Source: an uncultured Collinsella sp.
Lineage (GTDB): Bacteria > Actinomycetota > Coriobacteriia > Coriobacteriales > Coriobacteriaceae
Reading direction: 5' to 3'
NCBI GenBank assembly: GCA_900754075.1
Contig: CAAEBN010000007.1
Coordinates: 1 to 22,190 of the forward strand
DNA: 22,190 nt
Shown here: positions 13,747 through 22,066 of the stretch, in pieces
Layout of the letters: each line of letters begins with the position of its first letter
How positions within the stretch are numbered: the stretch's first letter is position 1
Notes under the pieces: generated by a model
Database searches by the model: none
Told to the model about the DNA's origin: nothing
The model's input: only the letters and a program-made list of their open reading frames with translations
Position numbers and translations under genes: made by a program

Positions 13747-13794
13747 GGAAACGGTGCCGCAATCTTGGAAACGGCGCGGCAACGGGCGCGAAAC
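13747..13794. repeat. Tandem GAAAC-containing repeats upstream of amt (possible GlnR-like site)
   Basis: TGGAAACGGTGCCGCAA (13746-13762) recurs as TGGAAACGGCGCGGCAA (13766-13782), 15 of 17 identical, with period 20. A third GAAAC occurs at 13790. From 13768 the spacing GAAAC-N6-GCAAC-N6-GAAAC matches the layout of actinobacterial GlnR boxes (GTnAC-N6-GAAAC), apart from GC for GT. Suggestive only. Confidence 0.3.
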
Positions 13795-13841
13795 GAACGG
13801 GAAATACGCGAGCAAGGAAGCCGCGAGCGCTCCCATCCCGG

Positions 13842-14861
13842 CTAGCGTCGGAACAGCTCGCGGGCTCGGTCGCGGAGGTCGGTAGCTCGAATGACACCTT
13901 CGTAGCGATTGATGCGCAGACGCGGGAAGGCATTGAAAAAGCGCAGGTCACGACGACTGAGTGACACGCTCGGTACCGGACGGCTCATGCGCTTACCGGC
14001 AAGGCGACGGCTGAGCGACGGACGCGGCATGCTCGGCGCGGCATCGGCCACGCGGCGGGCAGCGAGCGCCAGGCCGCGAGCACCATCCGAGATAAACGTC
14101 GGCATCGAAGCCTTCTCGCGCAGGGCATCGAGCGTCGCGTCGCCCAGCTCCGCCAGCCACGCGTTAACGGCGCGGCTGCGGATATGCGTCTGTGCCACCG
14201 AGTCGATCGCCGAATCGGGAATACGTTCGAGCATAGAGTCGGACGCATCGGCAAGCGACTCGTTGATGCGGTCGGCAAGGTCGGCCCGGACGCGCTCCAG
14301 CTGATCGGACAGACGCCGCCAGCTCGCCAACGAGCACAACGCGTCGACCATCATCGCGACCGCGACGATAAAGGCGGACAGCCGCACAATCAGCACCGGC
14401 AGATGGCCAAGCAGCCCCAGCAATGCCGGCTCCACTAAACGGCAAATGCACAACGCACCCAAGCCAAACGCGCAGGCCCAGTACAGGCAGATGCGCCCGT
14501 GCAGGTTAAACGGCAGATGCGAATAGTCCCAAAAGCGAGCGCCCGTTGTTTTTTCCAACAGCACGCCCACGCTGTACTCAATCACGCTGCATACGAGCGC
14601 TGCAGCGACAAACTGGCTCGACGCGTCAGGAATTCCGCGCAACAGCAGCCAGCAGGCAATGCCGCCCGCGCCATAGATGGGGCAGCACGGTCCCAGCAAA
14701 AAGCCGCTGTTGGCAAAGCGCCCGTGGTTGAGCATGGCGCAGACTGTCGATTCCCATGCCCAACCGCAAAAACCGTAGAAGGCAAACGAGAGCACCAGCG
14801 CCGAGAGCGGACAGGCGGCAAGTGTCGCGCCGCCAAACGCCATATCAATCGCGGTTTCCAC
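13842..14861 (-). CDS. CmpB-like putative ABC transporter permease (PF06541-type membrane protein) with long C-terminal extension
   Basis: A 339-residue membrane protein. The N-terminal half carries the family signature in order: FCGWAWESTVCAMLNHGRFANSG, LLGPCCPIYGAGG, SVIEYSVGVLLEKTTGARFWDYS and FNLHGRICLYW, with about five or six hydrophobic helices in residues 10-190. These proteins are annotated as putative ABC transporter type IV permeases but their function is not proven. Beyond residue 190 a roughly 150-residue tail, first acidic/helical (SDQLERVRADLADRINESLA) then Arg-rich, is not part of the family core. The start is GTG at 14861, with GGAGG 7 bases upstream. The HD-domain gene ends 3 bp before it, so the two are translated from one mRNA. 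No ATPase partner is adjacent. Confidence 0.75.
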   Translation of the reverse strand: METAIDMAFGGATLAACPLSALVLSFAFYGFCGWAWESTVCAMLNHGRFANSGFLLGPCCPIYGAGGIACWLLLRGIPDASSQFVAAALVCSVIEYSVGVLLEKTTGARFWDYSHLPFNLHGRICLYWACAFGLGALCICRLVEPALLGLLGHLPVLIVRLSAFIVAVAMMVDALCSLASWRRLSDQLERVRADLADRINESLADASDSMLERIPDSAIDSVAQTHIRSRAVNAWLAELGDATLDALREKASMPTFISDGARGLALAARRVADAAPSMPRPSLSRRLAGKRMSRPVPSVSLSRRDLRFFNAFPRLRINRYEGVIRATDLRDRARELFRR

Positions 14862-14864
14862 CGT

Positions 14865-15401
14865 CTACCCTCCCCTCTTTTCGCTCGATGCTTTACTCAC
14901 GCTATCGTCTGCCCCGTCCTTGCGCGGCAGACGGCCGGCGATCGTCTCGCGCAGAGCACACCATTTATCCGCCAGGCACACAATCCAAGCCTCACGACAC
15001 GTCGGCGGCACCGGCACCAGCGGAAACATATGCCGCACGATGATATTCCGCTCGCGCGACGTCAGCTCAAAATCTTCCTCGGCACGCGCCAGGGCAAAAA
15101 ACGGGTGGCGAAATCCGTGCAGCCGATGGCTTGGGTCGGGATCGTGCCAGTCATAGAGAAAGTAATCGTGTAACAAGGCTCCGCGCAACAACGAGGCGCG
15201 GTCGACCGAGACACCGACGCGGCCCAGGCGCTCGGCAAAGGACAGACTTGCCCGCGCTACCGAGGTCACATGCGCATACACCGTCACATCGCCATGCTGG
15301 ATAAACTCGCGTGTCAGGTCCAAACGACCCGCCTGTGCCAGTTGACGGGCAGCATGGTCCACTTCGCACGCGATTTTCTCGGCACGAACGACATCGGACA
15401 T
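14865..15401 (-). CDS. HD-domain putative phosphohydrolase
   Basis: A 178-residue soluble protein with an HD metal-dependent phosphohydrolase domain. The visible metal ligands follow the family order: His44 in YAHVTSVA, the His78-Asp79 doublet in GALLHDYFLYDW, His124 in IIVRHMFPL, and Asp145 in CLADKW. Small HD proteins of this shape are common in Firmicutes and Coriobacteriia and act on phosphorylated nucleotides or remain uncharacterised; the substrate is unknown. I chose ATG 15401 because AAGGAGG lies 4 bases before it; the frame extends to 15473 without a good start. The CmpB-like gene begins 3 bp after its stop, so an operon is likely. The palindrome at 15491 lies upstream. Confidence 0.78.
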   Translation of the reverse strand: MSDVVRAEKIACEVDHAARQLAQAGRLDLTREFIQHGDVTVYAHVTSVARASLSFAERLGRVGVSVDRASLLRGALLHDYFLYDWHDPDPSHRLHGFRHPFFALARAEEDFELTSRERNIIVRHMFPLVPVPPTCREAWIVCLADKWCALRETIAGRLPRKDGADDSVSKASSEKRGG

Positions 15402-15490
15402 GCTGCCTCCTTCCAGCGACTCACGGCGACAAGCCACAGCCTGTGCACAATCGATAAAAACATCATGGAACACATCAGTATGGCATCGGA

Positions 15491-15502
15491 CAAAACGTTT
15501 TG
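15491..15502. promoter_or_regulatory. Perfect 12-bp palindrome between divergent HD and DXS-like genes
   Basis: CAAAACGTTTTG is fully self-complementary and lies 90 bp before the HD gene start and 128 bp before the DXS-like start. The AAAACGTTTT core resembles LacI-family operators. No LacI-type regulator is in the window. Confidence 0.3.
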
Positions 15503-15629
15503 CCCCACCAGTTGGCGAATTACCGCGCCGCCGTCACATATCAAACGCCAAAATGTGCGAGACTGTCTTGTGCAATTGTGCCGGCCGAGGGAGTGCCGGC
15601 GCACGATTCGCATGGAGTAACCCACAACG

Positions 15630-17411
15630 ATGCTGCTTACGCAAACGACAACGCCCGAGGACGTCAAGGCTCTCGACCGCGCCGAGCTTCCGCTGCTCTG
15701 CGGCGAGATCCGTCAGGCAATCCTCGAAAGCTCCGCCGCCGTCGGCGGGCACGTTGCCCCCAACTTGGGCGTCGTTGAGCTTACGGTTGCGCTTCATCGC
15801 GTGTTTAACTCCCCCATCGACAAGATTGTCTTTGACGTTTCGCACCAGACCTACGCCCACAAGGCGCTGACTGGGCGCGCGTACACCTATATCGATCCGG
15901 AGCGTTATGGTGAGGCTTCTGGCTTTGCCAATCCCGACGAGTCCGAGCACGACCTGTTTGCCATGGGCCATACCTCCACGTCGGTGAGCCTGGGCTGCGG
16001 CCTTGCCCACGCGCGCGACCTGGCGGGCGACACGTATAACGTCATTACTGTTATTGGCGACGGCTCGCTTTCGGGCGGTCTGGCGTTTGAGGGCTTTAAC
16101 AACGCCGCCGAGCTCGACAGCAACCTGATCATCATCGTCAATGACAACGACCAGTCCATCGCCGAGAACCATGGCGGCCTCTATCGCAATCTGGCCGAGC
16201 TGCGCGCCAGCAACGGCACCTGCGAGCGCAACGTTTTCCGCGCGATGGGGCTCGACTACCGCTATCTGGACGCCGGTAACGATGTGTTGGCCCTCGTCGA
16301 TGCGTTGCAGGAACTGCGCAATATCGATCATCCCATCGTACTGCACGTCTCCACCGCCAAGGGCAAGGGCTTTGAACCGGCCCAGAGCGACCCCGAGCGC
16401 TGGCACCACGTTGGCCCGTTTGACATGGCGACTGGGCGCAAGCTCTGCCCGGGCCATCCGAGCGAGCCTGCGCCGCGCACCTATGCCGACATTACGGGCG
16501 AGGCGCTCAGCGCCGCCATCGAGCACGATCCGCAGGTCGTGGGTATCACGGCCGCCACGCCCTACATCATGGGCTTTACACCCGAGCTTCGCGCCGCCGC
16601 CGGCAAACAGTTCGTCGATGTGGGCATTGCCGAGGAGCACGCCGTGACCTTTGCCACCGCGCTTGCGCGCTCGGGCGCCAAGCCAGTCTTTGGTGTGTAC
16701 GGCACTTTTTTGCAGCGCGCCTACGACGAGCTGTGGCACGACCTGTGCCTCAACGATGCCCCCGCAACCATCTTGGTGTTTGGCGCGTCGATCTTTGGCA
16801 CCACATCCGAGACGCACCTCTCGTTCTTTGATATTTCCATGCTGGGCGGACTTCCCAACATGCATTACTTGGCGCCGGCCTGCATGGAGGAATACCTGTC
16901 CATGCTGAGCTGGTCGCTCGACCACCGCGAGCATCCCGTGGCGATCCGCGTACCGGGCATTGGCCTGGTTAGCCGCTCCGATTTGGCGCCCGCCGAGGAC
17001 ACCGACTACAGCGCCGTTCGCTACAACGTGGTACGCCAAGGTCGCGACGTTGCCGTGCTCGCGCTCGGTGATTTCTTTGAGCTGGGCGAGCGCGTGGCAA
17101 ACCGTCTGGCTGCCGAGCACGGCATCGAGGCCACGCTCGTCAACCCTCGCTTTGCAACCGAGCTCGACCGCGAGTTCCTCGACAGCCTTGCCGCCGAGCA
17201 TCGCGTTGTCGTCACCCTCGAGGACGGCATCTTGGACGGCGGCTGGGGCGAGCGCGTGGCGTGCTACCTAGCCTGCACGCCCATGCGTACGCGCACCTTC
17301 GGCATCGCCAAGGGCTTCCCCGACCGCTACGACCCCGACGAGTTGCTCGCTCAGAACGGCATGACGGTCGAGAACATGGCCGCCGAAGCCGTGAGACTAC
17401 TCAACGAGTAA
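15630..17411 (+). CDS. DXS-like thiamine-diphosphate transketolase-family enzyme
   Basis: A 593-residue protein aligned over its full length with 1-deoxy-D-xylulose-5-phosphate synthase (usually about 620), which joins pyruvate and glyceraldehyde-3-phosphate for isoprenoid, thiamine and pyridoxal synthesis. Seen in order: APNLGVVELTVALH (43-56), His72 in DVSHQTYAHK, the diphosphate/Mg motif GDGSLSGG (143-150) ending in NDN, KGKGFEPA, the catalytic glutamate Glu335 in VGIAEEHAVTFA, and the C-terminal transketolase domain from about 465. Several DXS hallmarks are altered: the DRAG-x-G-x-DG-x-TH-x-G-x-FD block reads FGASIFGTTSETHLSFFD (384-401), and the GPxDGH block reads LDAGND. The enzyme may therefore be a divergent DXS or a paralogue with another acceptor. 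ATG 15630 has only a distant GGAG (12 bases). A strong terminator follows. Confidence 0.72.
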   Translation: MLLTQTTTPEDVKALDRAELPLLCGEIRQAILESSAAVGGHVAPNLGVVELTVALHRVFNSPIDKIVFDVSHQTYAHKALTGRAYTYIDPERYGEASGFANPDESEHDLFAMGHTSTSVSLGCGLAHARDLAGDTYNVITVIGDGSLSGGLAFEGFNNAAELDSNLIIIVNDNDQSIAENHGGLYRNLAELRASNGTCERNVFRAMGLDYRYLDAGNDVLALVDALQELRNIDHPIVLHVSTAKGKGFEPAQSDPERWHHVGPFDMATGRKLCPGHPSEPAPRTYADITGEALSAAIEHDPQVVGITAATPYIMGFTPELRAAAGKQFVDVGIAEEHAVTFATALARSGAKPVFGVYGTFLQRAYDELWHDLCLNDAPATILVFGASIFGTTSETHLSFFDISMLGGLPNMHYLAPACMEEYLSMLSWSLDHREHPVAIRVPGIGLVSRSDLAPAEDTDYSAVRYNVVRQGRDVAVLALGDFFELGERVANRLAAEHGIEATLVNPRFATELDREFLDSLAAEHRVVVTLEDGILDGGWGERVACYLACTPMRTRTFGIAKGFPDRYDPDELLAQNGMTVENMAAEAVRLLNE

Positions 17412-17412
17412 G

Positions 17413-17454
17413 AAAACCTCCGCAAGGGAAGCATCCCTGCGGAGGTTTTTATTT
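17413..17454 (+). terminator. Strong intrinsic terminator after the DXS-like gene
   Basis: AAAACCTCCGCA (17413-17424) pairs with TGCGGAGGTTTT (17438-17449), with AGGG/CCCT inside, followed by TTATTTT. It starts one base after the stop codon. Confidence 0.93.
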
Positions 17455-17464
17455 TCCCAACTCA

Positions 17465-17527
17465 TTTGTCTCAATCTGTAACATCTAGGGCCCGAATTCC
17501 CGTCTAACTGTTACAGATCGAGACAAA
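17465..17527. repeat. 18-bp inverted repeat element in the gap before the ABC operon
   Basis: TTTGTCTCAATCTGTAAC (17465-17482) and GTTACAGATCGAGACAAA (17510-17527) are inverted copies with one mismatch; the 27-bp spacer has a further TAGGG/CCC pairing. It follows the terminator at 17413 and carries no ORF. No T-run follows. The form suggests a dispersed intergenic palindrome rather than a gene-specific site. No gene is visible anywhere in 17412-17707. Confidence 0.6.
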
Positions 17528-17560
17528 GCAGCGAGGCATGCCACCACATCTGCAAGAACC

Positions 17561-17588
17561 ACCACAAAGGTGCCTGTCCCTTTTTGGT
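17561..17588 (+). repeat. Degenerate AAAGG-TGCCTGT-CCCTTT hairpin
   Basis: CCACAAAGG (17562-17570) folds onto CCCTTTTTGG (17578-17587), with a T-run in the 3' arm. The core resembles the palindromes at 8274 and 8712 (AAAGGGAC-GTCCCTTT). CCACCACA occurs twice (17541 and 17559). It might act as a weak terminator ahead of the operon promoter. Confidence 0.4.
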
Positions 17589-17634
17589 AGGTAGAATAAC
17601 CCATAAGGTAAGTATGTTTCTGTGTTATTTCGTG

Positions 17635-17664
17635 TTGACCCATTTGAGCGCGATAGGGTATAAC
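17635..17664 (+). promoter_or_regulatory. Promoter of the amino-acid ABC transporter operon
   Basis: TTGACC (17635-17640) and TATAAC (17659-17664) with an 18-base spacer form a good housekeeping promoter. The predicted start is near 17671, leaving a leader of about 37 nt before the ATG at 17708. Confidence 0.7.
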
Positions 17665-17707
17665 TCTACTCAACCGCTAGGGATTTTATTGAGAAAGGTG
17701 TTCTCCC

Positions 17708-18703
17708 ATGAGCAAGAACCTCTCCCAGCAGGTCGTTCTCGACCGCCGCGGCTTCGTTGCCGCCACCTTCGCAACCGTCGCCGGCCTTGGTCTTGCCGGC
17801 TGCTCCGACACCAGCGCCGAGGCCGACAAGGGTTCCGCCGCCGGTTCCTCCAAGGGCTCCGAGGATACCGAGGTTTCCGCCACGCTCGATGCCAAGGCAT
17901 TCGACAAGCTCGTCGACAACGGCCCCAAGGCCGATGACGACGCCATCGCCGCAAGCACCTGGGCGACGGCCGTCAAGGACGCCGGCGTCTTTAAGATCGG
18001 TGGCGTTCAGACCTCCACGCTCTTCTCCCTCCTCAACGAGAAAGACGGTCAGACCCGCGGCTTCGACGCCGGTATCGCACAGCTCCTGTCCAACTACATC
18101 CTGGGCGAGAACAAGGTCGAGATCACCCAGGTGACCTCGGACACGCGCGAGTCCGTCCTGCAGAACGGCCAGGTCGACGCTGTCTTTGCCACCTACACCA
18201 TCACTGACGAGCGCAAGAAGCTCGTATCCTTTGCCGGTCCCTACTACTACACGCAGCAGGCCATCCTGGTGCTCGCCGATAACGACGACATCAAGAGCGT
18301 CGACGACCTGGCTGACAAGAACGTCGCCGTCCAGTCCGGCTCCAACGGCCCCGCCATCCTGGAGGAGTTTGCCCCCAAGGCCAGCCAGCAGGAGTTCAAG
18401 ACCGACGAGGAGGCCCGCCAGGCACTCCAGCAGGGTCGCGTTGACGCCTACGTCATCGATAACAACATGCAGCAGAGCGCCCTGGTCCGCGAGCCCGGTA
18501 AGTACAAGATCGCCGGCAAGCCTTTCGGCAGCAAGGAGCCCTATGGCATCGGTCTGCCGCTCGATTCCGACGGCGTCGCCTTTGTCAACGACTTCCTTAA
18601 GAAAATCGAGGACGACGGCACCTGGACTGAGCTGTGGCAGATCTGCATCGGCGACCGTACGGGCGACACCAATGTTCCCGAGCTGCCCGAGATCGGCGCC
18701 TAA
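17708..18703 (+). CDS. Amino-acid ABC transporter substrate-binding lipoprotein (SBP_bac_3 type)
   Basis: A 331-residue extracellular receptor for a polar amino acid, most like the glutamate/glutamine-type binding proteins. The signal region has a twin-arginine motif DRRGFVA (12-18), a hydrophobic stretch, and a lipobox LAGC with Cys32 as the lipidation site, so it may be a Tat-exported lipoprotein. A Ser/Gly/Glu-rich linker follows to about 60. The periplasmic-binding-protein fold (SBP_bac_3) runs from about residue 95, with the hallmark GFDAGIAQLL, then TYTITDERKKLVSFAGPYYYTQQAILV (usual form RTxERxxxxxFSxPYYxxxxxLLV). AAAGG lies about 7 bases before the ATG. Permease genes follow after a hairpin-containing gap. 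Substrate identity is inferred from family and context. Confidence 0.88.
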   Translation: MSKNLSQQVVLDRRGFVAATFATVAGLGLAGCSDTSAEADKGSAAGSSKGSEDTEVSATLDAKAFDKLVDNGPKADDDAIAASTWATAVKDAGVFKIGGVQTSTLFSLLNEKDGQTRGFDAGIAQLLSNYILGENKVEITQVTSDTRESVLQNGQVDAVFATYTITDERKKLVSFAGPYYYTQQAILVLADNDDIKSVDDLADKNVAVQSGSNGPAILEEFAPKASQQEFKTDEEARQALQQGRVDAYVIDNNMQQSALVREPGKYKIAGKPFGSKEPYGIGLPLDSDGVAFVNDFLKKIEDDGTWTELWQICIGDRTGDTNVPELPEIGA

Positions 18704-18791
18704 GCAGCAAGCCTGGTAACAGCCGCAACGAAACCATACGGAAACGCACGATGCGCTTTATTGCGGTAAACTGTTTCCTCACTGAGTTGTC

Positions 18792-18820
18792 GGGGCTTCC
18801 GTACACACGGGAGCCCCTTT
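18792..18820 (+). terminator. Intercistronic hairpin (partial terminator/processing site)
   Basis: GGGGCTTCCGT (18792-18802) pairs with ACGGGAGCCCC (18807-18817), with one G-U, followed by TTTCCTT. It lies between the binding-protein gene and the permeases, where such hairpins lower downstream expression relative to the abundant binding protein. Confidence 0.65.
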
Positions 18821-18841
18821 CCTTATCGGCGGGAGGTCCGC

Positions 18842-19501
18842 ATGAGTCTCTCCGAGCTCTGGTCGCTCTATGGCCAGAACTATATCGACGCGCTGCTCGC
18901 AACCTGGGGCATGACGCTTGAGTCGTTTGCCATCGCCATGGTGCTGGCAGTCGCCGTCACCGTGATGCGCGTGTCGCCGCTCAAACCGCTGCGCGTCTTT
19001 GGCGACCTGTATGTCCAGGTCTTCCGTAACATCCCCGGCATCGCGCTGCTTATCATCGTCGTCTACGCGCTGCCGCCGCTCAAGGTCGTCCTGCCCTACC
19101 GCACCTGCGTTATCGTCGCCACGGTCCTTTTGGGCTCGGCCTTTGGCTCCGAGAACTTCATGAGCGGCATCAACACCGTTGGCGTCGGCCAGGTAGAAGC
19201 CGCCCGCTCGCTGGGCATGAGCTTCAACCGCATCCTCGCCAAGATCGTGATTCCGCAGGCACTGCGCTCGAGCGTGCTGCCCATGACCAACCTCTTTATC
19301 GCCGTCATGCTCACCACCGCGCTCGGCAGCCAGGTGCCGCTTAAACCGCAGGAGCTCACCGGCGTGGTGAGCTATATCAACACGCGCTCACTTGGCGGCG
19401 TCGCCGCGTTCTTTATCTCGGCGCTCGGCTACCTGGGCACGGCCTTTGTGGTGAGCCACATTGGCAACTACATCGATAAGAAGGTGAGGATCCTCCGATG
19501 A
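18842..19501 (+). CDS. Amino-acid ABC transporter permease 1 (HisM/GluC type)
   Basis: A 219-residue inner-membrane subunit of the polar amino-acid uptake family (HEQRO type) with about five helices. The characteristic EAA-loop that docks on the ATPase is visible at about residues 118-137 as VGVGQVEAARSLGMSFNRIL, followed by KIVIPQALR. The N-terminal segment TLESFAIAMVLAVAV and VFRNIPGIALLIIVVY match the family's conserved early helices (usual form RGTPLLVQL). The ATG at 18842 has GGGAGG 5 bases upstream. The stop overlaps the start of permease 2 by four bases (ATGA), so they are translationally coupled and form the heterodimeric channel. Confidence 0.9.
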   Translation: MSLSELWSLYGQNYIDALLATWGMTLESFAIAMVLAVAVTVMRVSPLKPLRVFGDLYVQVFRNIPGIALLIIVVYALPPLKVVLPYRTCVIVATVLLGSAFGSENFMSGINTVGVGQVEAARSLGMSFNRILAKIVIPQALRSSVLPMTNLFIAVMLTTALGSQVPLKPQELTGVVSYINTRSLGGVAAFFISALGYLGTAFVVSHIGNYIDKKVRILR

Positions 19502-20331
19502 GCAAGCATTCCTCCCCTGCGCTTACCATGCGCGATGCGCTCTACGAGGCTCCCGGCCCCAAGATGCGCGCCAAGATTCGCATCGGCACCGCCATTTCGC
19601 TCGTTGCCGTGGCCGCGCTCGCCGTCCTGGTACTGCAGCGCTTTTATGTGACCGGCCAGCTTTCGGTCCACTATTGGTATTTCTTTACGCACCTCACCAC
19701 CTGGAAGTTCCTGCTTGCCGGCTTTGAGGGCACCGTTAAAGTCGCGCTCACCGCCGGCGCCATCGCACTGGTGCTGGGCTTAGGCCTCATGCTCGGCCGC
19801 ACGAGCGACATCAAGCCGCTGCAGCTGGCCTGCCGTGTGCTCACCGACTTCTTCCGTGGCGTGCCGAGTCTGCTGTTCATCTACTTCTTCTTTTTGGTGC
19901 TGCCTCAGTACAAGATCGCGCTGCCGTCGTTTTGGATGCTCACGCTTCCCGTCGCGCTCGCTGCAGCCGGCGTACTTGCCGAGATTTTCCGCGCCGGCGT
20001 CAACGCCGTACCGCGCGGGCAGGTCGAGGCGGCCCAGGCGCTCGGTCTCTCCAAGGCTAAAATCACCTTTAAAATCGTATTGCCGCAGGCTATTCGATTT
20101 ATCATTCCGTCGTTGATTTCGCAGCTCGTGGTCGTAGTCAAAGACACCACCGTCGCCTACGTGGTGAGCTACCCCGACCTCATGCAAAATGCCCGCGTGC
20201 TCATTACCAACTACGATGCCCTCGTGTCGGTCTACCTGGTAATCGCGGTCATCTATATCCTCATCAACGTCGCGATCAACAAGGCTGCTGTCTACGTTTC
20301 GCACAAGACCGGCGCGACCATCATCCGCTAA
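19498..20331 (+). CDS. Amino-acid ABC transporter permease 2 (GluD type)
   Basis: A 277-residue permease, partner of the preceding subunit. The first 30 residues are polar and probably cytoplasmic, then five or six helices follow. The family's RGVPSLLFIYFFFLVLP (usual form RGTPLLVQLF) lies at about 120, and the EAA-loop GQVEAAQALGLSKAKITFKIVLPQAIR at about 178-204. The stretch VKDTTVAYVVSYPDLM (usual form KDTSLASVIGVPEL) near 215 is also diagnostic. The start ATG lies within the end of the upstream gene, and the ATPase gene follows after 36 bp with its own AAGGAG. Confidence 0.9.
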   Translation: MSKHSSPALTMRDALYEAPGPKMRAKIRIGTAISLVAVAALAVLVLQRFYVTGQLSVHYWYFFTHLTTWKFLLAGFEGTVKVALTAGAIALVLGLGLMLGRTSDIKPLQLACRVLTDFFRGVPSLLFIYFFFLVLPQYKIALPSFWMLTLPVALAAAGVLAEIFRAGVNAVPRGQVEAAQALGLSKAKITFKIVLPQAIRFIIPSLISQLVVVVKDTTVAYVVSYPDLMQNARVLITNYDALVSVYLVIAVIYILINVAINKAAVYVSHKTGATIIR

Positions 20332-20367
20332 CGCTTTACCATTTCGAGTCATAAGGAGCCAAGCACC

Positions 20368-21132
<765 letters not shown>

Positions 21133-21184
21133 CCCAATTGCCATGTTCGCTCGCCATGACCATCCAAACTCGAAAGTTACACCT

Positions 21185-21994
21185 ATGATCGGAACTCGTA
21201 CTTCATCGTCATACACCCCGCACGTCGACGTTGCCCCCGCCGACCGCCCACTCATCCTCGTCGCACCGCGCTGGGAAGAGGCGGAGCCGTTTTTAACCGA
21301 GATGCTCTCCCCCAACGAGGAAATCGCAAGTGTCTTTGTCGATGCCATCCTTGCCGCTGGCGGCCTGCCGCTGCAGATGTCCATCACCGAGGACATTGAG
21401 GTCATCCGTCATTACGTCGATATCGCCGACGGCATCGCCATTCCCGGCGGCCCCGATGTCAATCCCAAACGTTGGGGCGATGATCGACCCTACGACCCCA
21501 CCCTCTGCTGCGAGACCCGCGATAGCTTTGAGTTTAAGCTGGTCGGCGAGGTGCTCCGCGCCAAAAAGCCACTCTTTACCACCTGCCGCGGCACGCAGTT
21601 GCTCAATGTCGCCACCGGCGGCACCCTGTGCATGGACGTGCCGAGTCTGGGCGCTCGCGAGGGCCGAACGCAGTGGCGCCATACCCACGTGCTCAACGAC
21701 CCCGTGCATCCCGTCGAGGTCGTGCCGGGTTCGCTGCTGGAGCGCGCGCTTGGCGGGCACAGGCTGATCCAGACCAACTCCGCACACCACTGCTGCGTCG
21801 ATCATCTGGGTAAAAGCACGCGCTTGGTCGCCAAGGCAACCGACGGCGTTCCCGAGTGCATCGAGGTCGAAGGCCAGCCATTCTGTCTAGGCGTGCAATG
21901 GCACCCTGAGTACACGTGGAAGACGCTCGAGACCGACTTTAACCTGTGGAAGTCGTTTGTCGAGGCAGCGGCAAAGGTTAAGCAGGCACGCTAG
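21185..21994 (+). CDS. Class-I amidotransferase-fold gamma-glutamyl hydrolase (peptidase C26)
   Basis: A 269-residue soluble enzyme related to gamma-glutamyl-gamma-aminobutyrate hydrolase (PuuD). Family enzymes cleave gamma-glutamyl bonds to free glutamate. The triad is visible: nucleophile Cys134 in TTCRGTQLLNV, with His240 and Glu242 in GVQWHPE. AIPGGPDVNP (85-94) is the family's PGGxDxxP loop. In this C26 group NSAHHCC replaces the usual VNSxHHQ. ATG 21185 was chosen because the conserved region starts soon after it; ATG 21143, 14 codons earlier, is equally open, and neither has a good ribosome-binding site. It follows the ABC ATPase at the end of the operon, which suggests that imported gamma-glutamyl compounds, or glutamate metabolism, are its business. 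The perfect hairpin at 22029 ends the unit. Confidence 0.85.
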   Translation: MIGTRTSSSYTPHVDVAPADRPLILVAPRWEEAEPFLTEMLSPNEEIASVFVDAILAAGGLPLQMSITEDIEVIRHYVDIADGIAIPGGPDVNPKRWGDDRPYDPTLCCETRDSFEFKLVGEVLRAKKPLFTTCRGTQLLNVATGGTLCMDVPSLGAREGRTQWRHTHVLNDPVHPVEVVPGSLLERALGGHRLIQTNSAHHCCVDHLGKSTRLVAKATDGVPECIEVEGQPFCLGVQWHPEYTWKTLETDFNLWKSFVEAAAKVKQAR

Positions 21995-22028
21995 CTCGCG
22001 AACCGCACAGGCTAAAGCTTTCCATGAC

Positions 22029-22066
22029 GGGGGGCGGACACCAGCTACGGTGTCCGCCCCCCGTAT
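22029..22066 (+). terminator. 14-bp perfect GC-rich hairpin ending the transporter operon
   Basis: GGGGGGCGGACACC (22029-22042) and GGTGTCCGCCCCCC (22049-22062) are perfect inverted copies with a 6-nt loop, followed by GTATTTGG. The T-tail is weak but the stem is very strong. The remaining 22067-22190 is AT-richer; I see no supportable gene there. Confidence 0.75.

Noticed and set aside
13808..13830. CGCGAGC repeated twice near the end of the CmpB-like gene as a hairpin
   Set aside because: The copies are direct, not inverted, so they cannot pair; likely chance in GC-rich sequence.
15534..17201. 555-residue minus-strand frame
   Set aside because: Antisense shadow of the DXS-like gene, which carries clear enzyme motifs on the plus strand.
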